From Planctomycetaceae bacterium (GTDB lineage Bacteria > Planctomycetota > Planctomycetia > Pirellulales > Pirellulaceae): a stretch of DNA of 39,371 nt. A model generated the notes under the pieces. The model saw only the letters and a program-made list of their open reading frames with translations, ran no database searches and was not told the DNA's origin. Position numbers and translations under genes: made by a program. This document shows, piece by piece, positions 1 through 8,190 of this stretch (positions are counted from its first letter, which is position 1; every line of letters begins with the position of its first letter). The stretch spans positions 1 to 39,371 of the forward strand of contig SXOA01000026.1 in the NCBI GenBank assembly GCA_005778405.1, read 5' to 3'.

Positions 1-85
1 CGGCATCGACCGGCTGGTGATGTTGCTCACGAATTCGCCCTCGATACGGGATGTGATTTTATTCCCTCTGCTCCGTCCAAGATAA
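1..85 (+). CDS. lysS: Lysyl-tRNA synthetase (class II), C-terminal end only
   Basis: Reading from base 2 gives 27 codons and a TAA stop. The peptide starts GIDRLVMLLTNSPSIRDVI and ends LFPLLRPR. This is the motif-3 end of class II lysyl-tRNA synthetase, including the conserved arginine of GIDR and the family's usual LFP.LRP ending. The enzyme charges tRNA-Lys with lysine in the cytoplasm. The rest of the gene lies outside the window. Only 32 bases separate its stop from the next start, so it may be co-transcribed with the permease and LolD genes. The call rests on a short but very characteristic stretch. Confidence 0.9.
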   Translation, partial: GIDRLVMLLTNSPSIRDVILFPLLRPR

Positions 86-117
86 CCAAAACCCAAACGT
101 CAGCTAAAGGATTAGCG

Positions 118-1641
118 ATGTACAAACTTCTGCTCTCTTGGCGTTATCTCAGGACGAGATACATCGCCTTGGCCTCTATCGTCAGCGTCACGCTTGGCGT
201 CGGCACACTGATTGTCGTTAATAGCGTCATGGCCGGCTTCGCCCATGAAATGCATGTGCGGCTCAAGGGGATTCTGTCAGACATTGTGTTCGAATCGCAC
301 AGCCTGGATGGCTTCACGCGGCCGGACTGGCATGCGGAGGAAATCCGCAAAATAGTCGGCGGGGACATGCTCAGCATGACAACGGCCGTGCATGTGCCGG
401 CGATTGTGCACATCCGGGCCCGTGGGCAGCTATTGCCGCGGCAAGTGATGCTGATTGGCGTGGACGAGGCCACTTACGGCGATGTCAGCCAGTTCCGCGA
501 GTACCTGATTCACGCCGAGAACCGGCAGAAGCTCTCGTTCCAACTGCGCGAGGATGGTTACGGCGATAAAGATCATCCCTTGCCGCCATCGGGCTGGAGA
601 CATCGCCGAGCAGCGGCGGTGATTGAAAAGGAATACCTCCAGCAGCAGGAAGAGATGTACCGGGAGAGCCAAAAGCTCGAAGGGAGCCAGCCGCAGCCGG
701 TGGAAGGGGAGCCGGTGATTCCGACCAGTCCCTTTGCCGGCTCCAAGCCTGAGGAAAAAGTCGAAGAATTCGACAAAAGCAAGGAACAGTACACCGGTGC
801 AATTCTCGGCATCGCCCTGGGCTGCATCAAGCAGCGGGATGCCGATGGGAAGGTCAAGGACTACTACCTCTGCCGCCCCGGCGACGATGTGACCATCACT
901 TTCGCCTCCGCTGGCCAGAAGCCGCAGGCCCTCAACCAGCAGTTCACGGTCGTTGATTTCTACGAAAGCAAGATGAGCGAGTACGACAGTGGCTTTGTGT
1001 TCGTCCCGCTGAGAGCGTTGCAGGACGCTCGCGGCATGACCGACGCCGTCACCACCATCCAGCTCAAGCTGCGGCCGGGGGCGGATCTCAACGCCGTGAG
1101 GGACAAGCTGCGGGAACGCTTTCCTGCCGAGGAATATCCCTACCGCATTCAAACCTGGCGGGACATGCAAGGCCCGCTCCTCTCCGCCGTGCAGATGGAG
1201 ACGACGCTCCTCAACATCCTGTTGTTCCTGATTATCGCGGTCGCCGGCTTCGGCATCCTGGCCACCTTCTTCATGATCGTCGTCGAGAAGACCAAGGACA
1301 TTGGTATCCTCAAGGCCCTCGGTGCTCCCAGCCGCGGCGTGATGAGTATTTTCCTCAGCTACGGCTTCTCGCTCGGCCTCGTCGGCAGCGGGGCGGGAAT
1401 GATCGGCGGCCTGCTCTTCGTGTTCTACATCAACGACATCGCCAAAGTCATCGAATGGATGACCGGCCAGGAGGTCTTCGATCCCACCGTCTACTACTTC
1501 AGCCGCATCCCTACGATCATTGAGCCGATGACGATCGTCGGCGTCGTGTTCGGCGCGGTGCTGATTGCCGTCCTGGCCAGCGTGCTTCCCGCGATTCGCG
1601 CAGCACGGCTGCACCCGGTGCAGGCATTGCGGTACGAGTAA
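118..1641 (+). CDS. lolC: LolC/LolE-type ABC transporter permease (MacB/FtsX family)
   Basis: This is an inner-membrane permease of the lipoprotein-release type, expected to pull lipoproteins from the inner membrane for transfer to the outer membrane. Topology is classic: one helix near residues 17-40, a large periplasmic domain, then three helices near 365-390, 408-438 and 472-495. The cytoplasmic EKTKDIGILKALGA motif (390-403) couples to the ATPase, and the end HPVQALRYE is typical. At 507 aa it is about 100 residues longer than usual. The extra length is largely a charged, Gln/Glu/Pro-rich insert near residues 165-225. AAAGG lies seven bases before the ATG. The ATPase gene follows after 59 bases. 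LolC and LolE cannot be told apart here, and only one permease is present, so a homodimer is possible. Confidence 0.85.
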   Translation: MYKLLLSWRYLRTRYIALASIVSVTLGVGTLIVVNSVMAGFAHEMHVRLKGILSDIVFESHSLDGFTRPDWHAEEIRKIVGGDMLSMTTAVHVPAIVHIRARGQLLPRQVMLIGVDEATYGDVSQFREYLIHAENRQKLSFQLREDGYGDKDHPLPPSGWRHRRAAAVIEKEYLQQQEEMYRESQKLEGSQPQPVEGEPVIPTSPFAGSKPEEKVEEFDKSKEQYTGAILGIALGCIKQRDADGKVKDYYLCRPGDDVTITFASAGQKPQALNQQFTVVDFYESKMSEYDSGFVFVPLRALQDARGMTDAVTTIQLKLRPGADLNAVRDKLRERFPAEEYPYRIQTWRDMQGPLLSAVQMETTLLNILLFLIIAVAGFGILATFFMIVVEKTKDIGILKALGAPSRGVMSIFLSYGFSLGLVGSGAGMIGGLLFVFYINDIAKVIEWMTGQEVFDPTVYYFSRIPTIIEPMTIVGVVFGAVLIAVLASVLPAIRAARLHPVQALRYE

Positions 1642-1700
1642 CACGCTAGCCTGAAGCGCAAGCGACGGAAACACCGACAAGCTGAAACAAGGAAGTACCC

Positions 1701-2510
1701 ATGAGCGTCATCAGTAACCTAAGCGCCAGCAAACAAACCCGCGGCGATTCCGCTCCCGGCAAGACCGCCGGGCCCCATGCCAGCTTTCAGGCCGCGAAAC
1801 GGGATCTTAAGAAAGACGGCAAGCCCATCCTGGCCGCTCGCAACGTCTTCAAGAGCTACCACAAAGGAAAGCTGGAAGTGCCGGTCCTCCGCGGCGTCGA
1901 CTTTTCCATCAGCCCCGGCGAGTTCACCGCCGTCATCGGCCAGAGCGGCAGCGGCAAGAGCACACTGTTGCATCTACTGGGCACGCTTGACGCGCCGGAC
2001 CAAGGGGAGATCCACTTCGAAGGCCGCCGCATCGACAATCTCCCTGCCGGCCAGCGGGATACGATCCGCAACCAAAAACTCGGCATGATTTTTCAGTTCT
2101 ACCACCTGCTGCCCGAGCTTTCGACGCTGGAAAACGTCCTTACGCCGCTGATGATTTCCAGCGGGGTCTTCAGTTACTGGCGAAACAAACGGCAGTTCGT
2201 GGAGCGAGCCAAAAAGCTGATTGACATGGTCGGCCTCTCGCACCGCCTAACCCACAAGCCCCGCGAACTCTCCGGGGGCGAAATGCAGCGAGCCGCAATC
2301 GCCCGAGCCCTCATCGCCGAGCCCAAGCTCCTCCTCGCCGACGAGCCGACGGGGAATCTCGATCGCAAGACAGGGGGCGAAATCATGAAGCTCCTAAGCG
2401 ACCTCAATCAAAGTGGCTTGACCATCGTCATGGTCACGCACGACATGAGCCTGGCCCAACTGGCACACCAGACCGTGTCGCTGGTGGAAGGGGTGGTGGA
2501 AGCGGCGTAA
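1701..2510 (+). CDS. lolD: LolD-type ABC transporter ATP-binding protein
   Basis: This is the ATPase partner of the preceding permease. All expected motifs are present: Walker [10 protein letters not shown] (80-88), the Q-loop glutamine in [12 protein letters not shown], signature LSGGEMQR (190-197), Walker B LLLADEP (210-216) and the switch histidine in VTHD. The [18 protein letters not shown] segment is typical of the LolD/MacB branch. A non-conserved, basic N-terminal tail of about 40 residues precedes the domain and makes the protein longer (269 aa) than usual LolD (about 230). AAGGAAG stands five bases before the ATG, which supports this start over the internal one. Confidence 0.9.
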   Translation: MSVISNLSASKQTRGDSAPGKTAGPHASFQAAKRDLKKDGKPILAARNVFKSYHKGKLEVPVLRGVDFSISPGEFTAVIGQSGSGKSTLLHLLGTLDAPDQGEIHFEGRRIDNLPAGQRDTIRNQKLGMIFQFYHLLPELSTLENVLTPLMISSGVFSYWRNKRQFVERAKKLIDMVGLSHRLTHKPRELSGGEMQRAAIARALIAEPKLLLADEPTGNLDRKTGGEIMKLLSDLNQSGLTIVMVTHDMSLAQLAHQTVSLVEGVVEAA

Positions 2511-2546
2511 GATGTCCTCTCACTCATATGCAGGACAAAGTGCTCG

Positions 2547-3050
2547 ATGTCGCGACTGTACACTTCGTTTCAGTTCAGTCTCCGCGAGCTCATGCTCGCT
2601 ATCACCGCCACGGCAGCGATGTTGTGCCTGATAGTGCAGAACATTTCACGTTCGGTTCCCTTTTCGGGCACGGGCCTGACGAGCGAATTCTCTCTTGACG
2701 CTCGCGTCAATCAAATTGCGAGGGATCGTGGACTCTCCATGCGCTCGTGGAAAACTTCGGATGTTTCGTCGAGCCTCGGGCCTGATGGCCGTCACGATTC
2801 GTGCTCGATCGGATTTCAATTGCCAAAAACGGATCGCGAACCTGTGTTCAACAAACTTGCTTGGGAGATTGAGGCAATGCTGTCGCAGGCCAATTGTGAA
2901 ATCCGCAGTTATGCACCTGGCAGTCGCAGCTACCATTGGCGGTATAGAACCAACTCCTTCAACGGGTCTGTCAGGATTGAAATGCATGATGACGCGAACG
3001 ACCCCAATTACGCGGTCATTAGCTACTTTGTGGTTGAGTTTGAGAAGTGA
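2547..3050 (+). CDS. Hypothetical protein with N-terminal membrane anchor (planctomycete FSLRE-type)
   Basis: The product is 167 aa. It begins with SFQFSLRELMLAITATAAML, a short amphipathic lead into a single membrane helix (about 13-31). This leader is common to many small planctomycete proteins of unknown function. The remaining 130 residues are polar, contain no motif I recognise, and should lie outside the membrane. The gene starts 36 bases after lolD and could be the last gene of that transcript. The ATG is preceded by a weak purine stretch only. I assign no function. Confidence 0.6.
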   Translation: MSRLYTSFQFSLRELMLAITATAAMLCLIVQNISRSVPFSGTGLTSEFSLDARVNQIARDRGLSMRSWKTSDVSSSLGPDGRHDSCSIGFQLPKTDREPVFNKLAWEIEAMLSQANCEIRSYAPGSRSYHWRYRTNSFNGSVRIEMHDDANDPNYAVISYFVVEFEK

Positions 3051-3190
3051 CATAAGTCAACCCTAAGCCGCCGCCTAAGATCCTTTCCTGTTTCACCCGA
3101 ACCAAAGTATGATGGGGAGTGTCCTGGCGATTCACGGCTCGTTTCGCACCCCGTTTTTCCGCCTAAATTCGTCATTCGGATTTTCCTCCA

Positions 3191-4048
3191 ATGCCTCTCC
3201 AAATCTACATCTCCGGCAAATACTACGACAAAGAGAACGCCAAAGTCAGCGTCTACGACCACGGCCTCTTGTACGGCGACGGGGTCTTTGAGGGAATGCG
3301 GAGCTATGGCGGCAAGGTCTTTCGGCTCAAGGCCCATTTGGAGCGGCTCTGGGATTCGGCCAAGGCGATCTGGCTGGCGATTCCGATGACGCAGGAGGCC
3401 CTGGCCCAGGCGGTCAACGACACGCTGGCCAAGAACGGAATCAAGGACGGCTATATCCGCCTGGTGGTCACGCGCGGGGCCGGGGCGCTCGGCCTGGACC
3501 CCAACAGGTGCAGCGATCCCCAGGTCATCATCATCACCGACCACATTCAGCTCTATCCTAAAGAACTTTATGAAAACGGCCTGACCATTGTCACCGCCAG
3601 CACCATTCGCAACCATTCCGCCGCCCTCAGCCCGCGGATCAAATCGCTTAATTACCTCAACAACATCATGGCCAAGATCGAAGGGTTGCAGGCCGGCTGC
3701 GTGGAGGCCCTGATGCTCAACGCCAAGGGAGAAGTGGCCGAGTGCACCGGCGATAACATCTTCATCGTCAAGCGCGGCAAGCTGCTCACGCCCCCCATCG
3801 ACGCCGGCATTTTGGAAGGCATCACTCGCGACGCCATCATCCAGCTCGCCCGGGAAGCCAAACTGGAAGTCGCCGAAATCCCTCTCGTCAGACCCGACGT
3901 TTATGTCGCCGACGAGTGCTTCCTCACCGGCTCCGCGGCCGAAGTCATTCCCGTCATCAAAATCGACAGCCGCACCATTGGGGACGGCAAACCAGGCCCC
4001 GTAACCAAGGACCTGACAAAGCGGTTCCATCAGCTCACGCGGGAGTAG
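3191..4048 (+). CDS. ilvE: Branched-chain amino acid aminotransferase (PLP fold type IV)
   Basis: This enzyme transfers the amino group between glutamate and the 2-oxo acids of valine, leucine and isoleucine. The 285 aa show the class IV signature. The PLP lysine is K151 in IKSLNYLNNI. AECTGDNIF (183-191) supplies the cofactor-contacting glutamate, and TPPIDAGILEGITR (200-213) follows. The N-terminal VSVYDHGLLYGDGVFEG is the substrate-side motif of the short, archaeal-like IlvE group. D-amino-acid transaminase and ADC lyase share the fold, but this form of motif favours IlvE. No good Shine-Dalgarno precedes the ATG. The preceding 140 bases hold no gene that I can support. Confidence 0.85.
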   Translation: MPLQIYISGKYYDKENAKVSVYDHGLLYGDGVFEGMRSYGGKVFRLKAHLERLWDSAKAIWLAIPMTQEALAQAVNDTLAKNGIKDGYIRLVVTRGAGALGLDPNRCSDPQVIIITDHIQLYPKELYENGLTIVTASTIRNHSAALSPRIKSLNYLNNIMAKIEGLQAGCVEALMLNAKGEVAECTGDNIFIVKRGKLLTPPIDAGILEGITRDAIIQLAREAKLEVAEIPLVRPDVYVADECFLTGSAAEVIPVIKIDSRTIGDGKPGPVTKDLTKRFHQLTRE

Positions 4049-4055
4049 GCATTGC

Positions 4056-4102
4056 GTTGGAGTCCCGCCTTCAGGCGGCCGCCTCAAAGGCGGTAATCCA
4101 AC
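4056..4102. repeat. Palindromic element between convergent genes, probable bidirectional terminator
   Basis: An outer pair GTTGGA (4056-4061) and TCCAAC (4097-4102) encloses two adjacent hairpins: CCGCC-TTCA-GGCGG (4065-4078) and CCGCC-TCAAA-GGCGG (4079-4093). It fills the gap between the convergent ends of ilvE and the TPR gene. A stop function for both is likely, although no T-tract is present. It resembles an interspersed REP-like unit more than a classic terminator. Confidence 0.6.
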
Positions 4103-5725
4103 TCACTCTTCCGCCGCTCCCCCCAGCGTCACCGAAATCTTGTATTTCTGCTGCAAATGCGCATGGGCGATGCCGGCGTGGGCATCCTTGGGGAATTTCT
4201 TGCAGACCTTCTGAAACGCCTGAATGGCCGGCTCCTGCTGGCCAGCTTCTTCCTTGGTGTAGGCCATCTGCAAATAGGCCCACGGTGCCGACGGCTGATG
4301 CGTCGAGACCTGGTTGTAGAGGATGATCGCCTCATTGGGCTGTTTCAAATGCCGATGGCACCAGGCCATCGCCTTGTAGTTTTCGGGGAAATTCTCGCAC
4401 TGGCGATAGTGGCCGATTGCTTCCTTGAGCTGCCCCGCCTGCTGATGCGTGGCCGCCACTTCCCACCGCCAGCGACCGGCATTCTTGTTGTCGGACGAAT
4501 ATAGATCCTCATACACGGCAATTGCCTCCGCCCATTTCCCCGCGGCTCGCTGTGTGGCCGCCAGTTCCGGTTTCCAACGGACGGCATGTTCGGCATCCTG
4601 GCCGATCAATTGGTTGTAGGCCTGAACCGCACCGGCCCAGTTCTGCTGTTCGCGATAGGAATAGGCAATCTGTCCCAGCCCTTCATTCTTGTCGGCATAA
4701 CGACCGTACACGGCCCGCGCCAGGTCGTATTTGGTTTTCGATTTGTGCCAGGCGGCAAACCGCCCCAGGATTTCATCATCCGGCGAGAAAAGCTTGTGCA
4801 TCTGTTCGTAAGCAGGGGGCACATCCGCATCCTTGAGCGCGACCGCCAGCACATCCGCCACGGCAATCCACGCCTGCCGGGCGAGGGCCTTCCCCTCCGG
4901 CTTGGCGATGTCCGCGGGAATTTGCGCTTTTAGCCACGACACAGCCGTTTCTGCCAGTTTCTCTCCTTTGGCTTTCGTCTTGGAATCCGCCACCAGTTCC
5001 GAAATGGGCGTGCGAATGTAAGCCTGCACATGATACGGCAACTGGTCGGGAGCGTACGTCGTCGCCAGGGCCTTCACCCCGTCGTCAAACGCTACTTGCC
5101 GGAATGAATAAACCGCGAGTTCTCGCGATGCCTGTTGACAAGGGCCCACGGCATATTGCGTCCGTTTGAGGTCGAAGGTCATCTTCTTCCAAAGCTCGAC
5201 CTGCGTCGCTTCGTCCTTCTCGGTCGCGGCAATCTCAATCAAGTCGGCCAGGGCATAAACCGTCGCCAAATGCGCCGGGTGTTTAGAGATCACATCCCGC
5301 AGCGATTTTTTGGCCTCCTTCGTCCGACCAATTTCCTTGTAAGTATGGCCAATGTAAAACGCCGATGCCGTCGCCTGGTCCGATTCTGGCCAGTAATCAA
5401 TCACCGACTGAAATCCCTCCTTGATGGCCGTATTCTGCTTCTTGAGCTGGCACTGACAAAGGCTCCACTTGAGCTGCGCGAACGGCGCCCCCTCGCTCTT
5501 CTCGTAGAGCGTCATGAACTTCTCGTATTCGGAGAGCGCCGCTTTCCAGTTCTGCTCTCGCCAGTACTTCTCGGCAATCTGCATCTGGTAGCGTTCCACT
5601 TCGCGGAGCTTCTTCCAACCCTCGAGCGGTAGTTCGTTGAGTTCATCGCCGCGACATAAGCCCTCGCATCCAACTGAGAACGCAAGTACAACCAGAACGC
5701 TCACTCTGCACTTTACACTTTGCAC
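4103..5725 (-). CDS. Secreted TPR-repeat protein (last gene of envelope cluster)
   Basis: The 540-aa product starts with MQSVKCRVSVLVVLAFSVGC, a signal peptide. The cysteine at 20 gives a weak lipobox (SVGC), so it may be a lipoprotein. The body is almost all tetratricopeptide-like helical pairs, for example EKYWREQNWKAALSEYEKF near residue 50, and regular repeats from about 340 to the end. I chose the GTG at 5725 because AAGGAG lies six bases upstream (5732-5737). That site overlaps the stop of the DUF4159 gene, which points to coupled translation. An upstream start would extend into that gene. The likely role is a scaffold in the periplasm or on the outer membrane. No enzyme motif is visible. 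Confidence 0.75.
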   Translation of the reverse strand: MQSVKCRVSVLVVLAFSVGCEGLCRGDELNELPLEGWKKLREVERYQMQIAEKYWREQNWKAALSEYEKFMTLYEKSEGAPFAQLKWSLCQCQLKKQNTAIKEGFQSVIDYWPESDQATASAFYIGHTYKEIGRTKEAKKSLRDVISKHPAHLATVYALADLIEIAATEKDEATQVELWKKMTFDLKRTQYAVGPCQQASRELAVYSFRQVAFDDGVKALATTYAPDQLPYHVQAYIRTPISELVADSKTKAKGEKLAETAVSWLKAQIPADIAKPEGKALARQAWIAVADVLAVALKDADVPPAYEQMHKLFSPDDEILGRFAAWHKSKTKYDLARAVYGRYADKNEGLGQIAYSYREQQNWAGAVQAYNQLIGQDAEHAVRWKPELAATQRAAGKWAEAIAVYEDLYSSDNKNAGRWRWEVAATHQQAGQLKEAIGHYRQCENFPENYKAMAWCHRHLKQPNEAIILYNQVSTHQPSAPWAYLQMAYTKEEAGQQEPAIQAFQKVCKKFPKDAHAGIAHAHLQQKYKISVTLGGAAEE

Positions 5726-5728
5726 TCT
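5703..5728. repeat. Simple imperfect repeat at the 5' end of the TPR gene
   Basis: The units TCTGCACTTT and TTTGCACTCT are arranged as a near-direct repeat around ACAC. They encode the first residues of the TPR protein's signal peptide (MQSVKCRV). Repeats of this composition are common intergenic fillers in such genomes, as far as I recall. This one seems to have been adopted as coding sequence. Confidence 0.45.
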
Positions 5729-5731
5729 AAA

Positions 5732-5737
5732 CTCCTT
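5732..5737 (-). promoter_or_regulatory. Shine-Dalgarno AAGGAG setting the GTG start of the TPR gene
   Basis: AAGGAG on the minus strand sits six bases before the GTG at 5725 and shares a base with the TAA of the upstream DUF4159 gene. It decides between this GTG and a longer in-frame start at 5818. Confidence 0.75.
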
Positions 5738-7191
5738 TACTTCTTCCCCTTCGACATCAACCACTTCGCATATTCCGTGTGCCCGTAATTGATGACATTT
5801 GCGCCGAGTTGATAGCACCCGTTGTAAACGTCCGACGGAATGCCCGCATGGCCATCCGCCCAGGCGTCTGAAATATCGCCCGGATGATAGTAACAGACCC
5901 AGCGGCCATCGACATTCCAGCCCAATGGTTCCTTGCCGCCGTGCGGGACGACGTAGGGAAATTTGCCCATGGCGAACGGGGCGCGATGGATGATGTCGTC
6001 CATCGGAATCGGCACCGGCCGCACCTCCGGCAGCACGTGGTTCATCATGGCGACGAACTGGTTATGAAAATGGGCGGTCCCCGCCGAGGCGAACACCATG
6101 CCGTGTTTATTGAGAAGATAGTCCCGCAGGACTTTGGTCTCGGAATTGGAAATGGAAACCGATCCCTGCCCCGTCATGAAGAGCACCGGCGGACTCTTGT
6201 CCGGTGGGAAGGCAGCCAATTGGCTGATGCGGCGGGACTCGGTTTGTTCGGCGACCTTCTGCTGGGTGAGGATGCCGTATTCGAACAGCATATTCAGGTC
6301 GCCGCCGACACCGTGATTAAGCGCCCAGTCCCCGCCGTCGTATTCAATGCGGATCAGGCGGACCTTGCCGAACTTGGTGCCTCCCGCGTAACCCGCGCCG
6401 GTCCCTTCGCCGTATCCCACCGCGTAGGCGTGCTCGGTCGCCTGGTCGAGTTGCAATTTCACTTCGTCGATCGGCGGAACATTAAACTTGATGGCCGAGA
6501 GCGGGTTGATGATGAACTTCTTGCGGATCACCTTCTGAATCTGCACCGTCTGTTTGACCGCCAGTTGCTTTTGCTGGCCGCCGCCGGCAGGCATTTCATA
6601 AACTTCGTGGCATCCGCGAACCTGGCTGAGCATCAGGCCGATGAGCCAAAACAGCAAGGCATAGGTCGAGAAACCGACCAGCGACTGCTTGAGCTTCTGG
6701 CTGCCGCGGCCATAGTACCAGGCCTCGGGATCGAGGGGGTTCCAGGATCCTTTTGGGGCCTGAGATTCCGTCTGCGCTACGGCTTCCATCCGTCGGATTT
6801 CGATCCGTCTGCTCGAGCGCTCCAGCCACCAGATCAGCCAGCCCAGGCCGATGAGAAACAGCCCGCCTGTGCCGTAGAGAGCGATGCTGGACCGCCAATC
6901 GTGCAAATCCCCCCAGTCGGTCACGACCACCGCCAGTTGCCACCAGAGCAGATAAACCCACGTTGCTGCCGCGGCCGACTGGATTTTTGCGTTTTCCCCA
7001 GACGAGCGCCAAATCTTGCGAATCCAGTTGACCCAAGCCAGCCCCAGAGGGAATGCCAGCACGAACACCGCCAGGAACACCATCGGAGTCTCCGGCCACA
7101 TCCGCCAGAGGAGGGTGCACAGCGTCCAGACCAGCGCATAGGGTACGCTGAGAATCAGGAGGGCCTTGGTGTAGGAATCGAGGGACTTCAT
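5737..7191 (-). CDS. Multi-helix membrane protein with C-terminal DUF4159 domain
   Basis: The protein is 484 aa. About five membrane helices lie near residues 9-30, 35-58, 77-92, 103-122 and 170-190. A 90-residue linker follows, then a DUF4159 domain from about 277 to the end (RLIRIEYDGGDW, NMLFEYGILTQ, PPVLFMTGQGSVSIS, LRDYLLNKHGMVFASAG, PEGWNVDGRW-like GWNVDGRWVCYYHPGD). DUF4159 has no proven reaction; it resembles amidotransferase-like alpha/beta folds and often occurs in MoxR/DUF58 membrane clusters. Here it sits with ExbB/ExbD genes instead. The domain should face the periplasm if five helices are correct. It is separated by 108 bases of repeat sequence from the gene before it, and by 11 bases from the TPR gene after it. 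Confidence 0.85.
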   Translation of the reverse strand: MKSLDSYTKALLILSVPYALVWTLCTLLWRMWPETPMVFLAVFVLAFPLGLAWVNWIRKIWRSSGENAKIQSAAAATWVYLLWWQLAVVVTDWGDLHDWRSSIALYGTGGLFLIGLGWLIWWLERSSRRIEIRRMEAVAQTESQAPKGSWNPLDPEAWYYGRGSQKLKQSLVGFSTYALLFWLIGLMLSQVRGCHEVYEMPAGGGQQKQLAVKQTVQIQKVIRKKFIINPLSAIKFNVPPIDEVKLQLDQATEHAYAVGYGEGTGAGYAGGTKFGKVRLIRIEYDGGDWALNHGVGGDLNMLFEYGILTQQKVAEQTESRRISQLAAFPPDKSPPVLFMTGQGSVSISNSETKVLRDYLLNKHGMVFASAGTAHFHNQFVAMMNHVLPEVRPVPIPMDDIIHRAPFAMGKFPYVVPHGGKEPLGWNVDGRWVCYYHPGDISDAWADGHAGIPSDVYNGCYQLGANVINYGHTEYAKWLMSKGKK

Positions 7192-7206
7192 GAATCAATT
7201 TATCTA

Positions 7207-7292
7207 GCCACGGATGGAACACAGATGTAACACGGATTTTGTCATTCCTGGTTTTCTTCCTATCCGTGTCTTGTCCCTGTTCGATCCGTGGC
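7207..7292. repeat. Long imperfect inverted repeat (CCACGGAT type)
   Basis: The left arm GCCACGGATGGAACA (from 7207) pairs, with one mismatch, with the right arm ending TCGATCCGTGGC (to 7292). An inner pair AACACGGAT / ATCCGTGT lies within. It fills the gap between the 159-aa gene and the DUF4159 gene. It is probably a mobile or REP-like intergenic unit and could form a stable RNA hairpin in the operon message. Confidence 0.6.
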
Positions 7293-7299
7293 GAATAAC

Positions 7300-7779
7300 C
7301 TACTTCGCCCCATCCAGGAGCTTGTCAAAGTCCTTCTCCAGCGGGTTCGCTTTCGGATCGGCCGACTTCGTCTCATCCATCCCCATCGCCTTGACGGCCT
7401 TGGCGGTGTCTTCTTCGGTGGGTTCACTCGATTTCTTTTCAACAGAAGTTGCTGTTACGCTTGCAGCAGGGGCTGGAGTCGCGGCAGCCGCTGGCATTTG
7501 AGACGACTTGGCCTTCGGCGGTCCCCAAATGACGTAGGGCCCGACGGTGAACACGGCCATGAACACAATCGTCAATAGCGTCGCGATGGCAGTGCTTTGA
7601 ATGAGCAGACTTGAAGAGACGATTCCGATCACCTCTTGAGGACTTTTGCCCCGCAATTTTCCCAAGAACTCCTTAAGCTCTTCGAGCGAAGCGGTGCCAT
7701 GTGTCTTCAGGTTGCGGAAGTCACCTGTGACATCCAGGGCGGACGGCGTTTCCTTAGGTGTGATTGATGTCGATGGCAT
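7300..7779 (-). CDS. Small bitopic membrane protein in ExbB/ExbD cluster
   Basis: I do not recognise a named family for these 159 aa. The N-terminal 50 residues are polar and predicted cytoplasmic (LEELKEFLGKLRGKSPQEVI). One long hydrophobic segment follows (about 51-85, SSLLIQSTAIATLLTIVFMA), and then an Ala/Pro/Lys-rich tail. The layout, an inner-membrane anchor plus low-complexity periplasmic arm directly after exbD, recalls TonB/TolA. But the tail is short and lacks a TonB C-terminal fold. The start lies three bases after the exbD stop, so translation is probably coupled. Confidence 0.65.
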   Translation of the reverse strand: MPSTSITPKETPSALDVTGDFRNLKTHGTASLEELKEFLGKLRGKSPQEVIGIVSSSLLIQSTAIATLLTIVFMAVFTVGPYVIWGPPKAKSSQMPAAAATPAPAASVTATSVEKKSSEPTEEDTAKAVKAMGMDETKSADPKANPLEKDFDKLLDGAK

Positions 7780-7782
7780 CGC

Positions 7783-8190
7783 TTATTCCTTCGTTTCCTG
7801 ATTGAGTACGTGTACCATTTCTCCGCCGGCCTGGCTGATCGCCTCAATGACCGGTTCAAACCTCTCCGCGCGGGCCTCGCGGTGGACCTTCAGTAATACG
7901 GTCCTCTTCCCTTCGGGCTGACTCCCAAGCATCTCCTTAATCGCTCCCGCCAGTTGCACTTCACCGATCGGCCGACCATTGAGATGGATCTTTCCGTCGG
8001 TATCGATGACCACGCTCACCCGAGAAGTCGAATTCGGCTGAACTCCAATGGCTTTGGCAGGCTCCCAGCGAACATGGGTATCATCTTGCGCCCGTGCCAA
8101 AATAACGAAAAAAATCAGCAAGTTAAACGCGATATCCCCCATGGCGACACTCGGAACATCAGCTTTCATCGGCTTACGGGCAATTTTCAT
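7783..8190 (-). CDS. exbD: ExbD/TolR-type biopolymer transport subunit (second of two)
   Basis: The 135 aa carry the family layout: a basic N-terminus, one membrane helix with the proton-carrying aspartate D19 in VAMGDIAFNLLIFFVILA, and a periplasmic domain (VSVVIDTDGKIHLNGRPI, VLLKVHREARAERFEPVIEA). In ExbB/ExbD and TolQ/TolR complexes this aspartate couples proton flow to force on a periplasmic partner. The ATG overlaps the stop of the other exbD by four bases (ATGA), so the two are co-translated. Confidence 0.88.
   Translation of the reverse strand: MKIARKPMKADVPSVAMGDIAFNLLIFFVILARAQDDTHVRWEPAKAIGVQPNSTSRVSVVIDTDGKIHLNGRPIGEVQLAGAIKEMLGSQPEGKRTVLLKVHREARAERFEPVIEAISQAGGEMVHVLNQETKE

Noticed and set aside
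430..1680. 416-codon minus-strand frame opposite the permease gene
   Set aside because: His/Asp/Glu-rich composition typical of the antisense of a membrane protein; the sense strand has a full LolC/E protein.
5884..7230. 448-codon plus-strand frame opposite the DUF4159 gene
   Set aside because: Shadow frame; the sense strand carries five helices and DUF4159 motifs.
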